A stretch of 32,879 bases of DNA from Egibacteraceae bacterium. GTDB lineage: Bacteria > Actinomycetota > Nitriliruptoria > Euzebyales > Egibacteraceae. Each line of letters starts with the position of its first letter. Within the stretch, counting starts at the first letter, position 1. The translations under genes and the position numbers were made by a program. The DNA lies in assembly GCA_030446775.1 (NCBI GenBank), contig JAUJMQ010000031.1, positions 1 to 32,879 of the forward strand, written 5' to 3'. A model generated the notes under the pieces. That model was not told where the DNA came from and made no database searches. It saw only the letters and a program-made list of their open reading frames with translations. Below, one piece after another: positions 8,633 through 17,394 of this stretch.

Positions 8633-9397
8633 GAGGCCGACGGTGAGCCGCCGGGCAGGTCGGCGACGCGCTTGACGGCGAGCAGGACGCCGGGCATGAA
8701 CGAGCGACATGGGGCGGCGGTCGATGGAGTCATGGCGCAGCGTGAGGTCTGGCCCTGGCCGCCGAAGATGACCTCCTGGCTGGCGACGAGGTGCCGTCGC
8801 GCGCCCGGGAGGCGCACGCTGTGCACCGGTAACACCCCTCGACGAGCGGTACTGCCCCCGCGCCGGACGACCAGCGGGAGCCCACGCGCTGTCCTGATCA
8901 CATGCCTGTCATTCGGCGGGTGGTGCACCCGCGTGCGGCGGCGATCATCCGGCTGTCCGCAGGGCCGTGCCGCTCGGGAGCGTCGATCTTGCGGTCGTAC
9001 CGTGCAGCTCGGTGATGCCAAGGCGGACGTGCCGCAGATGGCGCGCCGCCTCGCCGGCGAAGCGCATCAGCAGTACCGCCCCGATCGCGAAGTTCGGCGC
9101 CACGAACAGGTTCGCCGGCCCGGTGAGCGGCTCCAGCTCGCGCAGGTCGGCGTCGTCGAGCCCGGTGGCGCCGACGACCGTGTGGACGCCGCGGGTCAGC
9201 AGCCAGGCGGTGTTGCGCCTGACGCTCGCCGGCAGGGTGAACTCGACGGCGACGTCGGCGCCCGCGTCGAGCACCGCGTCCAGGCCGTCGCCGGAGCCGA
9301 CCTCGGCGACGAGCTCGGTCTCGGGGTCGCCGCGGACGGCATCGCACACCGCGCTGCCCATCCGGCCGCCGGCGCCGACCACGGCCACGCGCAGCAC
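8578..9397 (-). pseudogene. dapB: 4-hydroxy-tetrahydrodipicolinate reductase, frameshifted, C-terminus replaced by transposase end
   Basis: DapB reduces the DapA product in the diaminopimelate pathway. The N-terminal Rossmann part is intact: VAVVGAGGRMGSAV, VEFTLPASV, HTVVGATG and VAPNFAIGAVLLMRFAGEAA. The catalytic segment that normally reads ELHHxxKxDAPSGTA is scrambled in frame (ELHGTTARSTLPSGTA), but a neighbouring frame supplies YDRKIDAP, so two compensating indels restore it. A stop follows at RTAG. The C-terminal half then continues in another frame (HSVRLPGA, SQEVIFGGQGQT, SFMPGVLLAVKRVADLPGG) with at least one more slip, since LRHDSIDRR lies in a shifted frame. The gene ends by running into NVVERGFNRFKHWRGLA from the IS. 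The start is GTG at 9397 or 9388. If real, another dapB copy would be needed. Confidence 0.75.
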
Positions 9398-9399
9398 CT

Positions 9400-9455
9400 C
9401 TCAGCGCCCCCGGCACCGACCGCGGCGACGCGTCGCACGGCTCAGCGCCCCCGGC
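9400..9455. repeat. 15-bp direct repeat pair between dapB and the peptidase gene
   Basis: CTCAGCGCCCCCGGC occurs at 9400-9414 and again at 9441-9455, 41 bases apart. A 12-base palindrome GCGACGCGTCGC lies between them at 9424-9435. The block sits just after the peptidase stop codon and across the dapB start region. It may be a local duplication; no function is evident. Confidence 0.6.
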
Positions 9456-9466
9456 CGCGCCCGCGG

Positions 9467-10744
9467 TCACGCCGCCCAGGCGGCGGAGGCGACGTAGCGC
9501 TCGTAGTCCGCCGGGTCGGCGCCGTCGAGCGGACCCACCATCGCCAGCGTCCACGGACCCGACAGCTGCACGCGCGCCACGTCGAGCACCTGCTCGCCGG
9601 TGACGTCCTCGATCGCTGCGATCGAGTCGTCCAGGCTGAGCAGCGGCGAGCCGGTGATCAGTGCCTTGCCGAGCCGGCTCATGCGGCTGCTCGTGTCCTC
9701 CAGGGCGAGCACCATCGACCCGGCGAGGTGGCCCTTGGCACGCTGCAGCTCCGCGTCGGTCAGCCCGTCGGCGACGGCCCTGTCGAGCTCGGCGCGGGTG
9801 ACCGCCAGCACCTCCCCGGCCTTGCGTGGCGTCGTGCCGGCGTAGACCGCGAAGGTCCCGGCGTCGGCGTGCATCCCGTTGTAGCTGTACACCGTGTAGA
9901 CGAGGCCGCGGCGCTCGCGGACCTCCTGGAACAGCCGGCTGGCCATGCCGCCGCCGAGCGCCTGGTTGAGCACGCCCGCGGCGAAGCGGCGCTCGTCGTC
10001 GCGGGCCAGACCCGGCCCGCCGAGCACGATGGGTCTGCTCGGTGGGGCGGGGGCGCAGCACGGTCGCCGCCGCGACGTTGACGGTCGGCGCGGTCCGCCG
10101 CAGCGTCGCCACGGGGTCCCTGCCCACCCGCCGACCGCCTCGGCGACGCAGTCGACGACGGTGCCGTGCTCGACGTTGCCGGCGACGGCCACGACCACGT
10201 TGCTGGGGACGTAGTGGCGCTTGTAGTAGCGGCGGACCTGGTCGCGGGTCATCGCCGTGATCGTCTGCTCGTCACCGAGGACCTCACGGCCGAGCGGGTG
10301 GCCGCGGTAGTACGCCTCGCTGAACACGCTGTGCACGAGATCGTCGGGCGTGTCGTGGTGCATGGAGATCTCTTCGAGCACGACGTCGCGCTCGGCGTCG
10401 ACGTCGCCGGCGCGCACGAGCGACGAGGTCATCATGTCGCCGAGGACGTCGACCGCGAGCGGCAGGTCACGGTCCAGGCACCGCGCGTAGAAGCAGGTGT
10501 ACTCCTTGGACGTGAACGCGTTCATGTCACCGCCGACCGCGTCGATCTCCTCGGCGATCGCCTGGGCGCTGCGGCGCTTCGTGCCCTTGAACAGCAGGTG
10601 CTCGAGGAAGTGGCTGGCGCCGGCGACCGGCCCCCGCTCGTCGCGCGAGCCGATGCCGATCCAGAACCCGACCGCGACGGAGCGGACGTCGGGCATGGCT
10701 TCGGTGACCACCCGCAACCCGTTGGGCAGGGTGGTCACCGCCAC
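9467..10744 (-). CDS. M16-family zinc metallopeptidase (processing-peptidase-like)
   Basis: The 425-residue product matches the usual length of the single-domain-pair bacterial M16 peptidases found next to pnp in many bacteria. The inverted zinc motif HFLEH follows the family N-terminus (LPNGLRVVTEAMPDVRSVAVGFWIGIGSR, here described rather than quoted in full). Other features are MNAFTSKEYTCFYARCL, a second Glu-rich segment (ERDVVLEEISMHHD) and the substrate-binding region QEVRERRGLVYTVYSY. Between about 10030 and 10128 the frame is displaced: the family-like text DPVATLRRTAPTVNVAAATV is in a neighbouring frame, and the original frame resumes at VLGGPGLARDDE. Two opposite indels therefore cancel out. 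The start is GTG at 10744 or 10738; the second has GAGGG five bases upstream. The gene lies 81 bases downstream of pnp. Confidence 0.88.
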   Translation of the reverse strand: MAVTTLPNGLRVVTEAMPDVRSVAVGFWIGIGSRDERGPVAGASHFLEHLLFKGTKRRSAQAIAEEIDAVGGDMNAFTSKEYTCFYARCLDRDLPLAVDVLGDMMTSSLVRAGDVDAERDVVLEEISMHHDTPDDLVHSVFSEAYYRGHPLGREVLGDEQTITAMTRDQVRRYYKRHYVPSNVVVAVAGNVEHGTVVDCVAEAVGGWAGTPWRRCGGPRRPSTSRRRPCCAPAPPSRPIVLGGPGLARDDERRFAAGVLNQALGGGMASRLFQEVRERRGLVYTVYSYNGMHADAGTFAVYAGTTPRKAGEVLAVTRAELDRAVADGLTDAELQRAKGHLAGSMVLALEDTSSRMSRLGKALITGSPLLSLDDSIAAIEDVTGEQVLDVARVQLSGPWTLAMVGPLDGADPADYERYVASAAWAA

Positions 10745-10825
10745 CCTCGGCCACCTCGATCGCGGTCGCGCGGGACGACGCGGACGGTCCCGCGAGCGGC
10801 GCCGGGGCTGCCGGGCGCGCCACCA

Positions 10826-13331
10826 CTAGCGGCGCCGGCGGCGGCGGCGCACCACGTCACCGTCGCCGGGCTCGTCCGTGGAGGTCTCGGCGCCGCGCTC
10901 ACGGGTGCGCTCGCGCGGTGCCCGGTCGCCACCCCGGGAGCGGCCGCCGTCGTCGACGCGGCGCGGGACGCCGGCGTTGTCGGCCACCGCCGCGTCCGAG
11001 GGGGCGGCCGCCTCGGTGGTCGCGCTCGCGACCGGTGCTGCTCCGCTTGCCGGGGCGGGGGCACCGCTGGCTGCGCTCGGGGCGCCGCTCGTCGCGGCGC
11101 CCGAGCCGCCACCGCCGCTCGGGCCGCCGCCACCGGGCGCGCTGACCAGCGCCAGGCTGAACTTGCGACCGTCCTTGACCTCGACGACCTCGACCCACAT
11201 CTTCTCGCCCACACTGACGGCCTCGTCGGCGTGGTTGAGTCGCCTGCCCTCGGTCTTGGGCAGCTTGGAGATGTGCAGCAGCCCGTCGCTTCCCGGCGTC
11301 AGGGACACGAAGGCGCCGAAGTCAGCGGTCTTGACGACGGTGCCGAAGTAGCGCTCGCCGGCCTTGGGGACCACCGGGTTGGCGATCGCGCGGATGCGGT
11401 CGAGGGCCATCTGGGCCTTGTCGCCGTCGGTGGAGTAGATGTGCACGACCCCACGGCCGTCGACGTCGTCGATGTTGATGTCGGCGCCGGTCTCCTCGGT
11501 GATCTCGCGGATGATCTTGCCCTTGGGCCCGATCACCTCGCCGATCTTGTCGCCGGGGATGTACTCGGTGAGCACCCGCGGGGCGCGGGTTCATCTCCGC
11601 GCGGGGCTCGGCGATGCAGTCGGTGATGGCCCGCAGGATCTCGGTGCGGGCATCCCTGGCCTGGCTCAGCGCCGCGCCGAGCACGTCGGCCGGGATCCCC
11701 GACAGCTTGGTGTCCAGCTGCAGGGCGGTGACGAACTCGCTGGTGCCGGCGACTTTGAAGTCCATGTCGCCGAACGCGTCCTCGGCGCCGAGGATGTCGG
11801 TCAGGGTCGTGTACTTGCCGTCCTCGGCGATCAGGCCCATCGCGATACCGCCGACCGGAGCCGTGATCGGCACGCCGGCGTCCATCAGCGACAGCGTCGA
11901 CGCGCACACCGACCCCATCGACGTCGAGCCGTTGGACGACACGACCTCCGACACCAGCCGCAGCGCGTAAGGGAAGTCCTCGGCGTTGGGCACCACCGGC
12001 AGCAGCGCGCGCTCGGCGAGGGCGCCGTGGCCGATCTCGCGGCGCTTGGGACCGCGCATGAAGCCGGTCTCACCGGTGGAGTACGGCGGGAAGTTGTAGT
12101 GGTGGATGTAGCGCTTCTCGGTGCCCGGGTCCACCGTGTCCAGGCGCTGGGCGTCGCGCAGCATCCCCAGCGTGAGGATGTTGAGGACCTGGGTCTCGCC
12201 GCGCCTGAACAGCCCCGAGCCGTGCGCGCGGGGCAGCACCCCCACCTCGGCGGACAGCTCGCGGATGTCGCGGGGGCCGCGCCCGTCGATGCGCACGCCC
12301 TCGTTGACGACACGGCGGCGGATGAGCTTCTTCTCCAGCGACTTGAACGCGTTGCGGGCCTGGCGCTCGAGCTCCTCGTCGGAGACCTCGACGTCGCCGG
12401 CCTGGTCGAACGCCGCGTCGATCGCCTTCTCGCGCAGCTCGGCGGTGCGGGCGTTGCGGGTGGACTTGTCGATCTGCGCGTCGGTCAGGACCGCCGCCAG
12501 GTCGCCGGCGACGGCGCCCTCCACCGACCCGTAGACCTTCTGCTCGTAGACCGGGTACAGCGGCAGGTCGCGGGTGGAGCGCCCGCCGGTGGCGTCGAGC
12601 AGCTCCAGCTGCAGGTCGCACAGCTGCTTGAGGTAGCCCTTGGCGGCCTCCAACCCCTGGGCGATGACGTCCTCGGTCGGCTTGGCGGCGCCCATGTCGA
12701 TCTTGAGCACGGCGTGTTCGGTCGCCTCGGCCTCGACCATGAGGATGTCGATCTCACCCGAGTCGGGGTTCAGCCGCCCCGCGACGACGAGGTCGAACAC
12801 GGCCTCGGTGTCGAGCGTCTCGAACGTCGGGAAGGCCGACCAGCGGCCGTCGGTGTCCAGGGCCAGGCGTACGCCCGCGACCGGCCCGTCGAACGGGATC
12901 CCGGCGAGCATCGTCGCCATGGACGCGCCGTTGATCGCCAGCACGTCCGGGGTGTGGACCTGGTCGGCCGACAGGGTCGTGATGAGGATCTGGATCTCGT
13001 TGCGCAGGCCCTCGGCGAACGTGGGTCGCATCGGGCGGTCGACGAGCCGCGCGGTGAGGATGGCGTTCTCGCTGGGCCGCCCCTCGCGCTTGAAGAAGCC
13101 GCCGGGGATCTTGCCGGCGGCGTACATCCGCTCCTCGTAGTCGACGGTGAGCGGGAAGAAGTCCAGGTGCTCCTTGGGCCGGCTGGACGCGGTCGACGCG
13201 ACCAGCAGGCTCGTCTCGCCGAGGTGGGCGACGACGCTGCCCCCGGCCTGACCGGCGAGCTTGCCGGTTTCGAAGCGGATCTCGGCGTCGCCGACCTTGG
13301 CCGACACCTCGTGGGTTCCGAGCTTGCCCAT
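10826..13331 (-). CDS. pnp: Polyribonucleotide nucleotidyltransferase, one frameshift
   Basis: PNPase is a trimeric phosphorolytic 3'-5' exoribonuclease that also guards RNA quality. The first RNase PH core begins at the N-terminus ([30 protein letters not shown]), then an all-alpha linker ([18 protein letters not shown]), then the second core ([52 protein letters not shown]). The KH domain ([18 protein letters not shown]) and S1 domain ([18 protein letters not shown]) are in a different frame. One extra base in the CCCC run at about 11580-11592 explains the shift; corrected length is about 834 residues. A Gly/Ala/Pro-rich tail of roughly 100 residues ends in seven arginines, an unusual extension. 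The ATG at 13331 has AGGAGGT nine bases upstream. rpsO lies upstream in the same direction. Confidence 0.93.
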
Positions 13332-13416
13332 GCGAGAGGTACCTCCTGCCGACGCTCGTGCGCCGGCGTGGGCCCGCGGAGCGCTGGCGGAGGCGGCGGG
13401 GGCAGTTCCCAGTGGG

Positions 13417-13439
13417 AAAGGCCGGTCGGCCCGGCCCTT
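13417..13439 (-). promoter_or_regulatory. Hairpin in the pnp leader
   Basis: On the minus strand AAGGGCCGG, a five-base loop and CCGGCCTTT form a nine-pair stem with one G-U pair. It is followed by a short inverted repeat TTCCC/GGGAA (13406-13418). The structure lies about 90-110 bases upstream of the pnp start, between rpsO and pnp. In other bacteria pnp leaders contain a duplex used for autoregulation by RNase III and PNPase; that role here is inference. It could also be a weak terminator after rpsO. Confidence 0.4.
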
Positions 13440-13510
13440 GCCACTGACAACTGTCCGTCCGTCGCGCCGGCGAGCCGGCCGCGGGCGGGTGGATGTGCGG
13501 GCGATACGAC

Positions 13511-13538
13511 GACGCCGAGCCGCGAACGGCTCGGCGTC
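13511..13538 (-). terminator. Strong GC-rich hairpin after rpsO, no U-tract
   Basis: GACGCCGAGCC and GGCTCGGCGTC form a perfect 11-base-pair stem with a six-base loop, beginning seven bases past the rpsO stop codon. No run of T follows on the minus strand, so it may act as a processing or stabilising 3' end rather than a full intrinsic terminator. It could allow partial read-through into pnp. Confidence 0.5.
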
Positions 13539-13545
13539 GGTGCTG

Positions 13546-13818
13546 CTAGCGGCGCAGACCCAGCCGCGAGATCAGGGAGCGGTAACGCTCGACGTCATTG
13601 CGTTGCAGATAGGCGAGCAGCCGGCGGCGACGCCCGACGAGCTGCAGCAGCCCGCGGCGCGAGTGGTGGTCCTTCGCGTGCGTCCGCAGGTGCTCGGTGA
13701 GGTGATTGATCCGGCTGGTCAGCAGCGCCACCTGCACCTCGGGCGACCCGGTGTCGCCGTCGACGGTGGCGTAGTCCGAGATCAACTGTTCCTTGTTCGG
13801 GATGACGGCCTTCGTCAC
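13546..13818 (-). CDS. rpsO: 30S ribosomal protein S15
   Basis: S15 is a primary 16S rRNA-binding protein of the small subunit platform. The 90-residue product has the normal length and the typical signatures [36 protein letters not shown] and [11 protein letters not shown], ending [10 protein letters not shown]. The GTG start at 13818 has GAGGAG about seven bases upstream; the frame is open further upstream, but those residues are unlike S15. It sits upstream of pnp on the same strand, the arrangement seen in most bacteria, and diverges from the lipoprotein gene starting at 14240. Confidence 0.97.
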   Translation of the reverse strand: MTKAVIPNKEQLISDYATVDGDTGSPEVQVALLTSRINHLTEHLRTHAKDHHSRRGLLQLVGRRRRLLAYLQRNDVERYRSLISRLGLRR

Positions 13819-14239
13819 GAAACGCTCCTCGATGGTTCGGTCCCGGCGGATGGACGCCAGCGAGCTGGTCGTCGGGGACCTGCGCGCCGGCCAGGCCGGG
13901 TCAGCGGCCGGCGGCGCGGTGCGGTCCTCCTCGCAGCGGTCGGGTTGCGGACCGCTGACCGTCACCCGGATCCGGGCACGATGTCGGCCACCGAGTCCGG
14001 CGGCACCCTGCGAGTCTGCCACGCGCGACCCGGGCTCACAAACCTCCGGCGCCGTGCCAGACCCCCGCCCCGCGCCAGATCCCCGCGCCGCGACGTCCCC
14101 GCCGCGCGACGTCCGCGCACCGCGGCCGGCGGGCCCGGCGCGGCCCGCACCCCCGTCACGGACCCGCCACAGCGGTGCGGTGATGACGGCAGCGGGATTG
14201 CGGGGTCAAGATCTCCCCCGACCAGCCGACGGGGGCAAC
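13819..14239. other. Divergent intergenic region rpsO / lipoprotein gene
   Basis: This 421-base region separates two divergent genes and should hold both promoters. I see no convincing -35/-10 pair on either strand. The part near 14060-14140 is a Pro/Arg-like low-complexity GC stretch with the motif CGCGACGTCC repeated. No RNA gene or small coding frame with a ribosome binding site is supportable. Confidence 0.5.
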
Positions 14240-15163
14240 GTGTCGTTGGCCCTCATCCAGTCCCGCCGCGCGGTTGCGGCACTCGTCGTCCTCGCGGCGA
14301 GCGCCTGCACGAGTGCCGCCGCGGCGCCCGCACCGCCGCCGCCCGGCGTCGCGTCCCCGGCGCCGGCTGCCGCGGTGCCGGCTGCCGCCGCGTCGGTGCG
14401 CATCGTCCAGCGGCTCCAGGCGGCCGAGGAGGGGATGCCGATCCTGCGGGGAGACTTCGTCGCCGCCGCTCGAGGTGCGCTCGCCGCCCGGGGCGTACGG
14501 CTGCGAGTCCTGCGCTTCGGTCCCGGGGCTCGACGCGTGTCGTCGCAGTGGCCCGAGCCGGGTGCACCCTTGCCTGCCGACGGCGTCGCGGTCGTCTGGG
14601 CCGGAGTCCCGCCCGCTCCCCCGAGCCCCGGCGAGACCGCCGGCGAGGCCCCGGTCAGCGGGTCCTCGGTCCCCGCCGCACCCGCCGCGCCCGCCGGCGT
14701 GCCCGCGCCCGCCGCCGGGATCGCTCCCACCGTGCCGCTCCCGGGGGCCAGCTACGAGCCGCCCCCGACGCCGCAGCCGCCGAAACCGCAGCCACCGGCG
14801 GCTGCGGCCGGACAGACTCCGGCGTCCGACCCCGCCACCCCGGCGACCGAGCTCGGCGACGAGCCGCCCGGCGGCGGCGTGCTGACGGGTACGGCTTCGT
14901 GGTACGGGCCCGGCTTCGAGGCCCGGCGGACCGCCTGCGGCGGGCGCTTCGACCCCGACGCACTGACGCTCGCCAGCCGGGAGCTCGCCTGCGGGACGAC
15001 GGTCACCGTCACCGCCACGTCCGGTCGCACCGTCGAGGCGACGGTCACCGACTACGGCCCCGCGGCGTGGACGAACCGCCGCTTCGACCTGTCCCGGGCC
15101 ACGTTCGCCGCCGTCGCCGACCTCGGCGCCGGCACCGCGCACGTCCGCGTCGAGGTCCGCTGA
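14240..15163 (+). CDS. Secreted lipoprotein with C-terminal double-psi beta-barrel (RlpA-like)
   Basis: The 307-residue product begins with a basic segment (QSRRAVAALVVLAASACTS) that looks like a signal peptide with a lipobox-like cysteine, so it is probably exported and possibly lipid-anchored. Residues of about 50-110 (VRIVQRLQAAEEGMPILRGD) form a small unidentified domain. A Pro/Ala-rich linker of about 90 residues follows, with PQPPKPQPP. The C-terminal 90 residues form a double-psi beta-barrel as in RlpA or expansin-like proteins: GTASWYGPGFEARRTACGGRF, ELACGTTVTVT, VTDYGPAAW, RFDLSRATFAAVADLGAGT. RlpA proteins cleave denuded peptidoglycan, but that activity is not proven by this fold. 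The GTG start at 14240 has only a G-run upstream; earlier in-frame starts would give a long non-secretory leader. Confidence 0.8.
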   Translation: MSLALIQSRRAVAALVVLAASACTSAAAAPAPPPPGVASPAPAAAVPAAAASVRIVQRLQAAEEGMPILRGDFVAAARGALAARGVRLRVLRFGPGARRVSSQWPEPGAPLPADGVAVVWAGVPPAPPSPGETAGEAPVSGSSVPAAPAAPAGVPAPAAGIAPTVPLPGASYEPPPTPQPPKPQPPAAAAGQTPASDPATPATELGDEPPGGGVLTGTASWYGPGFEARRTACGGRFDPDALTLASRELACGTTVTVTATSGRTVEATVTDYGPAAWTNRRFDLSRATFAAVADLGAGTAHVRVEVR

Positions 15164-15233
15164 CCGCCTCTCCCGCCATTCCCGCCCCGTTCGTCCAGAT
15201 GACCGCCCCCGCAGGATGCCGACGCGCGGCACG

Positions 15234-15305
15234 TCCATGGCCTCCCTGACCTCCACGGCCTTCCTGATCTACACGGCCTCCATGGCGTCCGTGGCCTGCG
15301 GGCGG
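15234..15305 (+). repeat. Four degenerate 18-nt tandem repeats
   Basis: Consecutive 18-base units beginning TCCATGGCCTCCCTGACC, TCCACGGCCTTCCTGATC, TACACGGCCTCCATGGCG and TCCGTGGCCTGCGGGCGG share the core TCCAYGGCCT. In one plus-strand frame they would read as His-Gly-Leu-Pro-Asp-Leu repeats, but no start or ribosome binding site supports translation. The repeat lies between the lipoprotein gene and the methyltransferase start at 15390. Confidence 0.7.
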
Positions 15306-15389
15306 CATGATCTCGCGGTGCAGCGCGTGCGGGCGGCCGGACGTACCGTCCGCGGCGCTCGGCGGCAACTCATCTGTGGAGAATGGGCC

Positions 15390-16448
15390 ATGACCGCTAT
15401 TGACCCCGGCACCGGCGCGACGGCCGACGCGCTCAGCGAGCGACTGTTCGACGCGGTTCTCGGCGCGATGGACATGTGGTCGGTGTACGTCGGCGACAAG
15501 CTCGGGCTGTACACCGCGCTCGCGGGTTCCGGCCCGCTCACCGCGGCCGAGCTGACCGGCGCGACCGGCATGCATCCCGCTGCGCGACGGAGTGGCTCGA
15601 GCAGCAGGCGGTCACCGGTTTCCTGGAGGTCGCTGGGCAGCGCCGAGCGCCGCCTTGCCGCCCGGACACGCCGAGGTCCTGACCGACCGCGACAGCCTTG
15701 CCTACCTCACGCCGTCTGGTGACCGCGGCCGGGCTGCAACTGCCGGCGCTGCTGGACGCGTACCGCTCGGGCGGCGGTGTCGGCTGGGCGACGGCTCGGA
15801 CATGCGCACCGGCCAGGCGGAGATGAACCGGCCCTGGTTCCTGCGTGCCCTGGGCAGCGAGTGGTTCACGGCCGTGGAGGACCTCCACGCGCGCTGGGCG
15901 CGGGCGGCCGGGTGGCCGACGTCGGCTGCGGCGAGGGTTGGTCGTCGATCGCGCTCGCGACGGTCTCGGTCACCGTCGACGGCTTCGACGTCGACGAACC
16001 GTCGATCGCCGCCGCCCGCCGCAACGCCGAGCAGGCTGGCGTCGCCGACCGGGTCGACTTCTTCGCCGCTGACGCAGCCACGGTGGGCGACGACCGCTAC
16101 GACGGCGCCTACGACGTCGTCACCGCCTTCGAGCATCCACGACCTCGCCCGGCCCGTCGAGGTGCTCGCGTCGATGCGGCGGCTGTCCAGACCAGACGGG
16201 CACGTCATCGTCATGGACGAGCGGGTCGCCGAGCGCTTCGAAGGCCGCGGTGACGACGTGGAGCGGCTGATGTACGGGTTCTCGCTGCTGCCTACCCGAC
16301 GGGATGTCCCACCGGCCTTCCGCGGCGACCGGGACGGTGATGCGCCCCGAGACCCTGCGCCGCTACGCCGGCGAGGCGCGCTTCGCCGACATCGAGATCC
16401 TGCCGATCGACAACGACCTGTGGCGGCTACCGGCTCGTCCGGTCGTGA
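15390..16448 (+). pseudogene. Class I SAM-dependent methyltransferase, multiply frameshifted
   Basis: The gene resembles methyltransferases with an N-terminal winged-helix dimerisation part and a Rossmann methyltransferase domain. The start (ATG at 15390, GGAGA upstream) leads into RLFDAVLGAMDMWSVYVGDK and LGLYTALAGSGPLTAAELTG. Later pieces lie in other frames: PAGHAEVLTDRDSLAYL, DMRTGQAEMNRPWFLRALG, VADVGCGEGWSSIALA (SAM-binding motif I, shifted), VDGFDVDEPSIAAARRNAE, VLASMRRL, VIVMDERVAERF, GTVMRPETLRRYAGEARFADIEI and a terminal YRLVR with TGA at 16446-16448. Total length fits a 350-residue protein, so little is deleted; at least five single-base slips are needed. It is non-functional as read, or this patch is poorly sequenced. 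It converges on ribF. Confidence 0.7.
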
Positions 16449-16464
16449 GACGGCGACGGCCAGC

Positions 16465-17394
16465 CTATCCGCGCAGGAGCCGCCGGGCCTCGGCGGCGTC
16501 CGCGGCGATCCGCTCGACGAGCGCCGCGACCGAGTCGAACCGCTCCTCGTCCCGCAGCCGATGGCGGAAGTCGACGGCCGCCTCGCGTCCGTACAAGTCG
16601 CCGGAAAAGTCCAGCAGGTGCGCCTCGATGCGCAGGTCCTGGCCGCCGAAGGTGGGGTTGACGCCGACGCTCGTGACGCACGGATGCGACGCGCCGTCGG
16701 GCAGTCCGAACGCCCCGGCGTAGATGCCCCGCGCGGGCACCACGACGCGCCGGCTCACCTGGAGGTTGGCTGTCGGGAACCCGAGCGCGGCGCGTTGGTC
16801 CCCCCGCACGACGATCCCGTCGACGAGCGGCGGGCGCCCGAGCATCCGCGCGGCCAGCTCCACGTCGCCGGCGTCGACGGCGGCGCGGATCTCGGTCGAC
16901 GAGATGACGGTCCCGTCGACCTCGCGCAGGGTCACGCCCTCGCTGGTGAAGCCTCGGGTGGACCCGAGGTCGGCCAACGTGGCGACGCTGCCGGCGGCGC
17001 GGTGCCCGAAGCGGAAGTTGGCCCCGACGACGACGCGGCGCGCCTGCAGCGGCTCGACCAAGACGTGGTCGACGAACTCCTCGGGTGACAGGTGGCGCAG
17101 CGCGTCGTCGAAGGGCATGACGACGACGAGGTCGGTGCCCTGCTCGGCCAGGGTGCGAGCGCGGCGGGCCAGGGTCATGAGCAGCCGCGGCTGGCTGCCC
17201 GGGTTCACGACCTCCATCGGGTGCCGGTCGAAGGTGACGACGACGCTGCGCACACCGAGGTCCGCCGCAGCCCGGACCGCCCGGTGCACGATCGTCTGGT
17301 GACCCCGGTGCACGCCGTCGAAGAAGCCGATCGACACGACCGACGGCGCCGGCTCGACCAGGTCGAGGCCGCGGACGATGCGGCCGTCAGCCAC
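16465..17394 (-). CDS. ribF: Bifunctional riboflavin kinase / FAD synthetase
   Basis: RibF phosphorylates riboflavin to FMN and adenylates FMN to FAD. The 309-residue product is full length. The adenylyltransferase half shows the HIGH-like GFFDGVHRGH (23-32), VVVTFDRHP near 51-59, VVGANFRFGH near 122-131 and ISSTEIR near 164-170. The kinase half shows VVRGDQRAALGFPTANL (GFPTAN at 205-210), VPARGIYAG, SVGVNPTFGG and IEAHLLDFSGDLYG. The GTG start at 17394 lies inside the end of truB (8-base overlap), so the two are translationally coupled. The flavins it makes would serve the ThyX-family protein, though that link is only metabolic. Confidence 0.95.
   Translation of the reverse strand: MADGRIVRGLDLVEPAPSVVSIGFFDGVHRGHQTIVHRAVRAAADLGVRSVVVTFDRHPMEVVNPGSQPRLLMTLARRARTLAEQGTDLVVVMPFDDALRHLSPEEFVDHVLVEPLQARRVVVGANFRFGHRAAGSVATLADLGSTRGFTSEGVTLREVDGTVISSTEIRAAVDAGDVELAARMLGRPPLVDGIVVRGDQRAALGFPTANLQVSRRVVVPARGIYAGAFGLPDGASHPCVTSVGVNPTFGGQDLRIEAHLLDFSGDLYGREAAVDFRHRLRDEERFDSVAALVERIAADAAEARRLLRG

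Noticed and set aside
8578-9021. Separate small gene of 147 codons
   Set aside because: Its middle is recognisable dapB C-terminal sequence and its end is a transposase C-terminus, so it is a fused fragment, not an independent gene.
11439-13700. 753-codon plus-strand frame opposite pnp
   Set aside because: Antisense to a fully recognisable pnp; no ribosome binding site or domain.
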